Below, piece by piece: positions 32,122 through 38,637 of a stretch of DNA of 38,637 bases (positions within the stretch are counted from its first letter, which is position 1; each line of letters starts with the position of its first letter). The position numbers and the translations under genes are program-made. The notes beneath the pieces are model-generated. The model did not search any database and had not been told where the DNA came from. It worked only from the letters and a program-made list of their open reading frames with translations. Source of the DNA: DASVRZ01 sp038228695 (GTDB lineage: Bacteria > Verrucomicrobiota > Verrucomicrobiia > Chthoniobacterales > DASVRZ01); assembly GCA_038228695.1 (NCBI GenBank), contig JBBRPA010000035.1, positions 1 to 38,637 on the forward strand. Direction: 5' to 3'.

Positions 32122-33417
32122 GTGATTGACCGTTATTCTACTTCCCGTATGCGCGACCTCTGGGCTGAGGAGCGCAAATTTTCTTTTTGGCTCGAGATTG
32201 AGACCCTAGCCTGCGAAGGCATGGCCGAAATCGGTCAAATTCCCGTGGAGGATGCCCGGGAAATCCGTGATAAAGGTCGATTCGATCTCACCGAAATTCT
32301 TGAAATCGAAAAACGCACCAACCACGACGTCATCGCTTTTCTGGAAAACGTCGCGTCTTACGTGGGGCCGGCCGCTCGCTGGATTCATCAGGGGCTGACC
32401 TCGTCGGACATCCTCGACACCACTCTCGCCGCGCAGATGACGCAATCGTGCGATTTTCTGCTCGAGGCCATCGCTCGTTTGCGCGAAGTCATTGCCCGCC
32501 GGGCCGTGGAATTCAAAGACACCCCGATGATCGGCCGGAGCCATGGAATTCACGCCGAACCGATCACCTTCGGACTCAAACTGGCCTTGATGCATGACGA
32601 GTTTGGCCGCGCAGTCGAACGTCTCGAACAGACTCGCGCCCGCGTCAGCGTCGGCAAACTCAGCGGAGCCGTCGGCACGCATGCGCATCTCGATCCCCGG
32701 GTCGAAACCTACGTCTGTGAAAAAATGGGCCTGAAAGCGGCCAAACTTTCCACCCAAGTCGTGCAGCGCGACCGGCACGCTGAATTCATGACCACTCTTG
32801 CGCTCATCGCCTCGAGTGTGGATCGCTGGGCTACCGAATTTCGCCATCTCCAACGCACCGAGGTCCTCGAAGCCGAGGAATACTTTAGCCCCGGCCAGAA
32901 AGGCAGTTCCGCGATGCCGCACAAGCGCAACCCGATCACTGGTGAACGCCTCTCCGGTCTCGCTCGAGTCATTCGCGGGAACGCCGTCGCCGCCCTCGAA
33001 AACGTCGCCCTCTGGCACGAGCGCGACATCAGCCATAGCAGCGTCGAGCGCATCATTCTCCCCGACTCATGTAACCTGCTCGACTACATGCTTGGCAAGC
33101 TCACCTCCTTGGTGGACCGCCTGCTCGTCTATCCAGAGAACATGGAACGCAATCTTCGCATCACCAAAGGCCTCTATTTTTCGCAAAGTGTCCTTTTGGA
33201 ATTAACCAAAAAAGGCCTCGAACGAAAGGCTGCCTATGAGGCCGTGCAACGTGCTGCGATGAAAACGTGGCAGGGCGACGTCAGCCTCCAGGAAAATCTC
33301 GCCGCCGAGCCCGATGTTAGCAACGTGCTCACCCGCGCCGAGATCGACGCGGTTTGCTCGCTCGACCGCCACTACGCACACAACGACGCCACTTTCCAAT
33401 CGCTCGGCTTGCTATGA
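32122..33417 (+). CDS. purB: Adenylosuccinate lyase
   Basis: 431-aa enzyme that cleaves SAICAR and adenylosuccinate in purine synthesis. It belongs to the short PurB form, like Bacillus PurB. The start is GTG at 32122, giving MIDRYSTSRMRDLWAEERKF, which matches the family N-terminus. TSSDILDTTLAAQM, the catalytic-histidine block GRSHGIHAEP, and the fumarase-superfamily signature GSSAMPHKRNP are all present. The stop overlaps the next gene's ATG (ATGA), coupling it to a cell-surface lipoprotein gene. Confidence 0.96.
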   Translation: MIDRYSTSRMRDLWAEERKFSFWLEIETLACEGMAEIGQIPVEDAREIRDKGRFDLTEILEIEKRTNHDVIAFLENVASYVGPAARWIHQGLTSSDILDTTLAAQMTQSCDFLLEAIARLREVIARRAVEFKDTPMIGRSHGIHAEPITFGLKLALMHDEFGRAVERLEQTRARVSVGKLSGAVGTHAHLDPRVETYVCEKMGLKAAKLSTQVVQRDRHAEFMTTLALIASSVDRWATEFRHLQRTEVLEAEEYFSPGQKGSSAMPHKRNPITGERLSGLARVIRGNAVAALENVALWHERDISHSSVERIILPDSCNLLDYMLGKLTSLVDRLLVYPENMERNLRITKGLYFSQSVLLELTKKGLERKAAYEAVQRAAMKTWQGDVSLQENLAAEPDVSNVLTRAEIDAVCSLDRHYAHNDATFQSLGLL

Positions 33418-34607
33418 AACGAATCGTCCTAGTGCTCCTTCTAGCTATCGCCGGTTGTGGAAAAAAACCAGCCGCACCGCCACCGCCCGCACCCACCCCG
33501 GAAGTAGCCCCGACTCCTTCGCCAACTGCGACGGCCGCTGCAACCCCCATGCCCGTCCCGAAACCTGTCGTTCAGGCCAATAAGGACGCTCGCGTCATCG
33601 TCCTTTGCTACCACCGCTTTGAGGATCGCCCGAAGGATTCGCTAGCGATCAAGCCCTCCGAATTTGAGCAGCAACTAGCCATGCTCAAAGCTAACAACAT
33701 CGCGGTCATCGGCATGCAGGATTTCCTCGCCTGGCGCCGAAACGAAAAAACCATTCCCCCGCGCGCGGCGGTGATCACGATCGATGATGGTTACCTCTCC
33801 GGTTACAAAGTCGCTTGGCCGATTCTGCAAAAATTCGGCTACCCATTCACGATGTTCGTTTATACGAACTACATCAAGGGCGGCCCGAATGCTGGCGGCC
33901 AATCCATGTCGTGGGAGCAGCTCGCCGAGATGCGCGACGCCGGCGTGGACATCCAGAGCCACACCGTTTCCCACTCCGATTTGCGGATGAAAAAAGCCCA
34001 TCCAACCGACTACGAAAAATGGCTCGACTCGGAACTGGGCGACTCTAAGCGGATCATCGAAAACCAACTCGGCATCCAGGTCGCTGCCCTCGCTTATCCC
34101 TACGGATTGCATAACGAAGAGGTGCGCGGCGCCGGACTGCGGGCCGGTTATGAGGCGCTCTTCACGGTTTACGGACAGACGCTTGCATGGGATGTCCCGC
34201 AAGAAACGATCGGCCGCTACGCGATTGAGTCCACCCATCCGCAGATCTTCGCCTCTGCGATCAAATTCCAGGGAGCGCCCCTTGCTGTGGCTTCTGGCGA
34301 TGCCCCGGTCGCAGCGCAACTAGCCTCTGCGTCAATGATCACCGAGCCGCAAAGTGGCGCCACCATCACCGACCCGCACCCGCTGGTCCGCGCCAACCTC
34401 GCCACCATGGGCGAACTAGAACCTGCCTCGGTGGAAATGTGGATCAGCAGTTTCGGACTCGTTCCCGCCCAATACGATCCCGCCACAAAGTTGATTAGCT
34501 ATCAAATTTCCCGAAACCTGCATCCGGACCTCTACAAGGTGATCGTCTCTGGCCGCGTCAAAGGCAAAAAAGTCGAGACGCAATGGAACTTCAGCTACGC
34601 GCGGTAA
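33414..34607 (+). CDS. Polysaccharide-deacetylase lipoprotein
   Basis: 397 aa from ATG 33414, overlapping the purB stop; the longer open frame is inside purB. A lipoprotein signal ends in LAIAGC with lipidated C15. A Pro/Ala/Thr-rich linker follows (20-52). The NodB-like domain (about 60-265) has TIDDGY with D124 and D125, SHTVSH with metal ligands H183 and H187, and ALAYPYG. The C-terminal part (about 300-397) is a beta-rich module of unknown type with DPHPLVRANLATMGELEP. It probably deacetylates a surface polysaccharide or peptidoglycan from the membrane. Confidence 0.9.
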   Translation: MKRIVLVLLLAIAGCGKKPAAPPPPAPTPEVAPTPSPTATAAATPMPVPKPVVQANKDARVIVLCYHRFEDRPKDSLAIKPSEFEQQLAMLKANNIAVIGMQDFLAWRRNEKTIPPRAAVITIDDGYLSGYKVAWPILQKFGYPFTMFVYTNYIKGGPNAGGQSMSWEQLAEMRDAGVDIQSHTVSHSDLRMKKAHPTDYEKWLDSELGDSKRIIENQLGIQVAALAYPYGLHNEEVRGAGLRAGYEALFTVYGQTLAWDVPQETIGRYAIESTHPQIFASAIKFQGAPLAVASGDAPVAAQLASASMITEPQSGATITDPHPLVRANLATMGELEPASVEMWISSFGLVPAQYDPATKLISYQISRNLHPDLYKVIVSGRVKGKKVETQWNFSYAR

Positions 34608-34619
34608 GAGCGCTGCGTT

Positions 34620-34643
34620 GTTCGCGAACCGCTCGAGCGGTTC
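34620..34643. repeat. Overlapping perfect palindromes
   Basis: GTTCGCGAAC (34620-34629) overlaps the 18-bp perfect palindrome GAACCGCTCGAGCGGTTC (34626-34643). As RNA the latter is a 7-bp stem with a TCGA loop, but no T-run follows. It may be a binding site or the 3' hairpin of the deacetylase mRNA. Confidence 0.75.
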
Positions 34644-34677
34644 CAAATAATCAGAATGGTGGAGGCGAGGGGTAGCT

Positions 34678-34804
34678 AAATTCCAGAGGTGCAAACCGGA
34701 GCGACCGTAATTCCGAAGAATCAATTTTGCTCTTTTCTGACTCGCCGCCAGACTGCTTTTCAATCAGTCTCTAAATCTGATGATGTTGGACACCTCTGGA
34801 ATTT
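34678..34804. repeat. 14-bp inverted repeat bounding a 127-bp segment
   Basis: AAATTCCAGAGGTG (34678-34691) and CACCTCTGGAATTT (34791-34804) are perfect reverse complements. The 99 bp between them contain the AGACTG hairpin and are AT-richer than the flanks. Size and layout resemble a small MITE-like element, but I see no target-site duplication and no transposase. Confidence 0.6.
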
Positions 34805-34923
34805 CGAACACGAAATGTTTCTCCGCAAACGAACGTCGCGTCTTCGGCCCCGAGGAAGTCGACACCTCCCGCCGCGTCCTCTCCCGCTTCCCTATCCTTT
34901 CCCGCTTGCTAAAAGCCGCCTGA
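34783..34923 (+). CDS. Possible 46-aa ORF just upstream of hsdM
   Basis: ATG at 34783 to TGA at 34921-34923, ending 4 nt before the hsdM start. The second half reads ANERRVFGPEEVDTSRRVLS and ends SRFPILSRLLKAA with a codon pattern like the neighbouring genes. It could be a short leader peptide or the tail of a gene broken when hsdMSR arrived. The right arm of the 14-bp repeat lies in its first codons. Evidence is weak. Confidence 0.25.
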   Translation: MLDTSGISNTKCFSANERRVFGPEEVDTSRRVLSRFPILSRLLKAA

Positions 34924-34927
34924 TTCC

Positions 34928-36988
34928 ATGAACGAACCCGCCAAATTCAACAACGTCGTCAGCTTCCTCTGGGCGATTGCCGATCTGCTCAACGGTGCTT
35001 TCAAGAAAAGTGAGTTCCAGAAGATCATCCTCCCGTTCACCGTCCTGCGCCGCCTCGACTACGCGCTGGAAGCGACCAAGGCCAAGGTGCTGGAGACGGA
35101 GCACACGCTGAAGGAAAAGGGGCTGGAGAACCGCCACGGGCAGTTGTGCCGGGCTGCGGGCTACGCCTTCTACAACACCTCCAAGTTCAACTACGAGAGC
35201 CTCCTGCACGATGACGCCAATCTGGCCCTGAACCTCCGGCAGTATGTCATGGGCTTCTCCCCGAATGTCCGCGAAATCTTCGCCGCTTTCAATTTCGACG
35301 ACACCATCCGCGACCTCGGCCGGGTGAACCTGCTCTACCTGCTCATGGAGCGCTTCAACGAGAAGAGCAAGGTGGACCTGCGCCCCGCCTCCATGTCCAA
35401 CCACGAGATGGGCTACGTCTTCGAGCATCTGCTCCGCAAGTTCAACGAAGCCCTCAACGAAAACCCCGGCGAGCACTTTACGCCCCGTGACGGCATCCGC
35501 CTCATGGTGGATCTCGTGCTAATGCTCGATGCGGCTCTTGGGGGCAATGAGGCGGTGACCCGCACGGTCTATGACTGCGGTTGCGGAACGGGCGGCATCC
35601 TCTCCATCACCAAGGACCACATTCTACAAATCAACCCCTTGGCCAAGGTTTTCCTCTACGGGCAGGAGCTGAATCCTTTCACTTGGGCCATCGCCCGCGC
35701 CGATATGCTCATCCTGGAGCCGGAGGGAAAGGACGCTGAGAACATCAAGCTCGGCAGCACCCTCTCCAACGACCAGTTGCCGGAGATGCGGTTTGACCTC
35801 CAGTTCGTCAATCCGCCCTACGGCTACGAATGGAGCAAAGACTTCGACGCCGTCACCGCAGAAGCAGCACGGGGCTTTGATGGTCGCTTCGGGGCCGGGC
35901 TGCCGCGCAAGTCGGATGGCCAGATGCTTTTCTTGCAGCACCTCATCGCGCGGATGAACGACCCGGCGGAATCCCAGAGCTACATCGGCATCATCCTCAA
36001 CGGCTCACCGCTCTTCACCGGCGGCGCGAGCTCGGGCGAGTCGGAAATCCGCCGCTGGATCATGGAGAACGATTGGTTGGAGGCCATCGTCGCCCTGCCG
36101 ACGCAGCTCTTCTACAACACCGGCATCAGCACCTACATCTGGCTGCTCAGTAACCGCAAGCCCGCCGCCCACAAGGGCAAGGTCATGCTGGTGGACGCGT
36201 CCGGGCAGAAGTTCTGGTCGAAGATGTCGAAAAACCTCGGCAGCAAGAGCCGCGAAATCACCGAGACCCACAAGCAAGAGATCCTCAAGCTGGTCAAGGC
36301 CCGCAAGGAAGGCCCGCATGTGAAGATTTTCGACGCCACCGATTTCGGCTACCGCGAGATCAAGGTGCTGCGTCCGCTCAAGCTGCGCTTCGAGGTCAAT
36401 GCGGAGTCGCCCGCCCGCCTCGACGCCCAAGCCGCCTTCAAGAATCTGGCGGTGAGCAAGAAGAAAGATCCTGCCGAGCAGCAGCGCGATGAAAAGGAGG
36501 GCCTCGCCCTGCAAGCCGAGATTCGCGCCGCTCTGCAAACCCTCGCAGGAAAGACCTACATGCAGCGGGACAAGTTCACTGCCGCCTTGGAGGCCGCACT
36601 CAAGAAAGCGGGACTCAAGCTCAAAGCCCCCGCGCTCAAAGCCATCTTGGCCGGCATCGGCGAGCGGGATGACGCCGCCGAAATCTGCCGCGACAGCGAC
36701 GGCAATCCCGAGCCCGACACCGACCTGAACGACACCGAGAACGTGCCGCTCAAGGAAAAGATCGAAACCTACTTCGCCCGCGAGGTGACACCGCATGTGC
36801 CCGATGCTTGGATTGATCCCGCCTACTGCGATGCCAAGGACGGAAAGGTGGGGCGCGTGGGCTACGAAATCCCCTTCAACCGGCACTTCTATGTGTTCCA
36901 ACCGCCCCGCACCCTGAGCGCGATTGATGCCGACCTGAAAGCCTCCACCGACCGCATCCTCACGATGATTGGGGGGCTGACCCAATGA
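34928..36988 (+). CDS. hsdM: Type I restriction-modification DNA methyltransferase subunit
   Basis: 686-aa N6-adenine methyltransferase subunit of a type I system. The N-terminal helical domain begins with KFNNVVSFLWAIADLLNGAF and contains KSEFQKIILPFTVLRRLDYA. The SAM-binding motif I is DCGCGTGGIL from D216, and the catalytic motif IV is NPPY at 295-298. The protein is longer than E. coli HsdM (529 aa), with a C-terminal extension after about 500 rich in Lys/Glu helices. Codons favour AAG, GAG and CTG more than the genes to its left. The stop overlaps hsdS by 4 nt. Confidence 0.96.
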   Translation: MNEPAKFNNVVSFLWAIADLLNGAFKKSEFQKIILPFTVLRRLDYALEATKAKVLETEHTLKEKGLENRHGQLCRAAGYAFYNTSKFNYESLLHDDANLALNLRQYVMGFSPNVREIFAAFNFDDTIRDLGRVNLLYLLMERFNEKSKVDLRPASMSNHEMGYVFEHLLRKFNEALNENPGEHFTPRDGIRLMVDLVLMLDAALGGNEAVTRTVYDCGCGTGGILSITKDHILQINPLAKVFLYGQELNPFTWAIARADMLILEPEGKDAENIKLGSTLSNDQLPEMRFDLQFVNPPYGYEWSKDFDAVTAEAARGFDGRFGAGLPRKSDGQMLFLQHLIARMNDPAESQSYIGIILNGSPLFTGGASSGESEIRRWIMENDWLEAIVALPTQLFYNTGISTYIWLLSNRKPAAHKGKVMLVDASGQKFWSKMSKNLGSKSREITETHKQEILKLVKARKEGPHVKIFDATDFGYREIKVLRPLKLRFEVNAESPARLDAQAAFKNLAVSKKKDPAEQQRDEKEGLALQAEIRAALQTLAGKTYMQRDKFTAALEAALKKAGLKLKAPALKAILAGIGERDDAAEICRDSDGNPEPDTDLNDTENVPLKEKIETYFAREVTPHVPDAWIDPAYCDAKDGKVGRVGYEIPFNRHFYVFQPPRTLSAIDADLKASTDRILTMIGGLTQ

Positions 36989-38283
36989 GCTTCCCGCGTT
37001 ATCCGAAATACAAGGCCAGTGGCGTGCAGTGGCTGGGGGAGGTGCCGGAGGGGTGGCCACTTAACCGCATCAATCACCACTTCAGTGAACGCCGTGAAAA
37101 AGTAAGTGACCTCGATTTTGCGGCTTTATCTGTGACCAAAAGTGGCATTGTTCCGCAACTCGATTCGGCAGCGAAGACTGACAACGGAGACAATCGAAAG
37201 AAAGTCTGCGCTGGCGATTTCGTTATTAATAGCAGATCCGACCGAAAGGGATCCGCTGGGGTATCGTCATTGGAGGGTTCAGTTTCGGTCATTTCTACGG
37301 TTCTTTCTCCACGGCCTTCCGTGCATGGTCCCTTCATTCATCACTTGCTGCGGTCGATGCCATTTCAAGAAGAGTTCTATCGCTTCGGCAAAGGCATCGT
37401 AGCCGACCTCTGGAGCACGCATTACTCGGAGATGCGTAACATTCGACTCGCCATCCCCTCCCTCCCCGAGCAAACGGCCATTGCGGAGTTTCTGGACCGG
37501 GAGACGGGGAAGATTGATGAGCTGGTGGCGGAGCAGCGGCGGCTGATGGAACTGCTGAAAGAAAAACGCCAGGCCGTCATCTCCCACGCCGTCACCAAAG
37601 GCCTCAACCCCCACGCCCCCATGAAGCCTTCCGGCATCGAATGGCTCGGCGATGTGCCGGTGCATTGGCGGTTGCTTAAACTTGGGCTTATCGCCCGCTC
37701 AAAGGGAGGTGCTGGATTCCCCGACGAACATCAGGGTCAAACGGAAAATGAAATCCCGTTTTTCAAAGTTGGCGACATGGTTAATGCCGATGGCTCGCGA
37801 GTGATGAGGCAGGCTAATCACACTGTCTCAGAAGCCACGGCCAAAGCACTTCGGGCTTTCGTGTTTCCCGCTCAAACAATTGTCTTCGCCAAGGTCGGAG
37901 CCGCGCTGCTGCTGAAACGGTATCGATTACTTGGTCAGCCATCATGCATCGACAATAACATGATGGGGATGAGCGTGGGTAGCGATGTCGAGGTTGATTT
38001 TCTACTCTACGTCCTACCCCTTCTGGATCTCACTCTGATCGTAAACCCAGGCGCGGTTCCCTCAATAAATGAAGGCCAGATTTCCAGCCAAAGAATTATT
38101 CTTCCACCGCCAGATGAGCAAGCGGTCATTGTTCGCCACCTCGACATCGAACTCGCCAAATTCGACACCCTCACCGCCGAAGCGCAACGCGCCATCGACC
38201 TCCTGCACGAACGCCGCACCGCGCTGATCTCCGCCGCCGTCACAGGGCAGATTGATGTGCGCAACCACTCACCGAAGCACTGA
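36985..38283 (+). CDS. hsdS: Type I restriction-modification specificity subunit
   Basis: 432-aa DNA-recognition subunit with the two-fold repeated layout. Each half starts with a similar segment (KASGVQWLGEVPEGW at 10-24; KPSGIEWLGDVPVHW at 214-228), continues with a target-recognition domain, and ends with a helical spacer (from LPEQTAIAEFLDRETGKIDEL at about 160-207, and DEQAVIVRHLDIELAKFD at about 376-425). The two recognition domains differ, so the site should be bipartite and asymmetric. The first recognition domain has lower GC than the flanking spacer, as is usual for exchangeable cassettes. Confidence 0.95.
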   Translation: MSFPRYPKYKASGVQWLGEVPEGWPLNRINHHFSERREKVSDLDFAALSVTKSGIVPQLDSAAKTDNGDNRKKVCAGDFVINSRSDRKGSAGVSSLEGSVSVISTVLSPRPSVHGPFIHHLLRSMPFQEEFYRFGKGIVADLWSTHYSEMRNIRLAIPSLPEQTAIAEFLDRETGKIDELVAEQRRLMELLKEKRQAVISHAVTKGLNPHAPMKPSGIEWLGDVPVHWRLLKLGLIARSKGGAGFPDEHQGQTENEIPFFKVGDMVNADGSRVMRQANHTVSEATAKALRAFVFPAQTIVFAKVGAALLLKRYRLLGQPSCIDNNMMGMSVGSDVEVDFLLYVLPLLDLTLIVNPGAVPSINEGQISSQRIILPPPDEQAVIVRHLDIELAKFDTLTAEAQRAIDLLHERRTALISAAVTGQIDVRNHSPKH

Positions 38284-38285
38284 CC

Positions 38286-38637
38286 ATGGCCAAAATCACC
38301 TCTGAGTTCGCCTTTGAAGAGCATATCGAAGATGTGCTGCTGAATCAGCATGGGTTCTTCCTCGCCAAGCAGGAGGACTACGACAAGACCCTGTGCCTGC
38401 GGCCCGAGACGGTCATCTCCTTCATCCGCGCCACGCAAACGAAGAAGTGGGCGGACTACTGCGAGCTGATCGGCGACAAAGCACAGGCCGCCCGCAACCT
38501 GCTCAAGCGCATCAAGGAAGTGGTGGACAAGGAAGGCACGCTGCACGCCCTGCGCAAAGGCTACGACATCCACGGCGGCGGGCATTTCGACTTGTGCTAC
38601 TTCGAGCCGACCAACCCGGTGGCCGAGGAGAGCCGTC
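38286..38637 (+). CDS. hsdR: Type I restriction subunit HsdR, N-terminal part (cut by window end)
   Basis: Reading frame from ATG 38286, two nt after the hsdS stop, open to the end of the window (117 codons). It starts MAKITSEFAFEEHIEDVLLN and continues with LCLRPETVISFIRATQTKKW, the typical start of HsdR nuclease/translocase subunits. GGGHFDLCYFEPTNPV at the end carries the first part of the PD-(D/E)xK nuclease core, with the aspartate in FDL. The motor domain lies outside the window. Confidence 0.93.
   Translation, partial: MAKITSEFAFEEHIEDVLLNQHGFFLAKQEDYDKTLCLRPETVISFIRATQTKKWADYCELIGDKAQAARNLLKRIKEVVDKEGTLHALRKGYDIHGGGHFDLCYFEPTNPVAEESR

Larger units (their letters stand above)
34608..34927. 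other. Palindrome-rich non-coding junction before hsdM
   Basis: This 320-bp space separates core genes from the restriction-modification operon. It holds a 10-bp and an 18-bp palindrome (34620-34643), a 14-bp inverted repeat 99 bp apart (34678-34691 / 34791-34804), and a small AGACTG/CAGTCT hairpin (34750-34770). Near its right end is a possible 46-codon frame. No tRNA, integrase or clear target-site duplication is visible. It is a plausible insertion boundary and regulatory region for hsdMSR. Confidence 0.6.

Noticed and set aside
1..38637. CRISPR array, prophage, integrase or insertion-sequence transposase
   Set aside because: No regularly spaced direct repeats and no reading frame with phage, integrase or transposase motifs were seen on either strand.

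Overview
The window looks like a chromosomal segment of a Gram-negative member of the PVC group, most likely Verrucomicrobiota. The reasons are an outer-membrane set (bamA-skp-lpxD), the futalosine menaquinone enzyme MqnC, an exosortase/EpsI pair inside a polysaccharide locus, a TonB-ExbB-ExbD operon, and an almost complete lack of Shine-Dalgarno sequences in front of start codons. The phylum call is an inference from gene content; no 16S gene is present. Base composition is moderately GC-rich and coding density is high.

Layout. 1-5.6 kb: rpsB-tsf translation operon, an L,D-transpeptidase whose signal-peptide codons contain an intrinsic terminator, a reverse-strand EamA transporter / sulfurtransferase / SufE-like block, tRNA-Gly(TCC), and an unrecognised secreted alanine-rich repeat protein. 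5.7-12.4 kb: a co-directional exopolysaccharide/exosortase locus (GT2; a TagA/WecG-GT4 fusion; GT9; RmlD-like reductase; exosortase; EpsI). No PEP-CTERM substrate, flippase or polymerase is visible here. 12.4-17.1 kb: a BrnT/BrnA-like toxin-antitoxin pair, a glyoxalase-fold protein, a lone xylulokinase with a dyad in its upstream region, a YhcH-family protein, and a membrane-anchored kinase-like protein with periplasmic TPRs whose HRD aspartate is replaced by asparagine.

17.2-24.1 kb: mqnC, then bamA-skp-lpxD and purH (core envelope and purine genes). 24.1-28.9 kb: OsmC, HAD phosphatase, CAP-domain protein, PlsC acyltransferase, orphan receiver domain, OGG1-type glycosylase overlapping a ComB-family gene. 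28.9-34.6 kb: tonB-exbB-exbD-def, a separate 57-codon gene with its own terminator, then purB overlapping a polysaccharide-deacetylase lipoprotein gene.

34.6 kb to the end: a roughly 320-bp non-coding junction rich in palindromes, followed by a type I restriction-modification operon hsdM-hsdS-hsdR. hsdR runs off the window. The hsdM/hsdR codon usage (strong AAG/GAG/CTG preference) looks different from the genes to the left, as expected for an acquired defence module.

The candidates I consider most likely to be new are the secreted Ala-rich repeat protein, the 57-aa gene, the kinase-like TPR protein, the terminator inside the ldt signal peptide, and the palindromic junction before hsdM. No obviously new multi-gene system is proven by the sequence alone.
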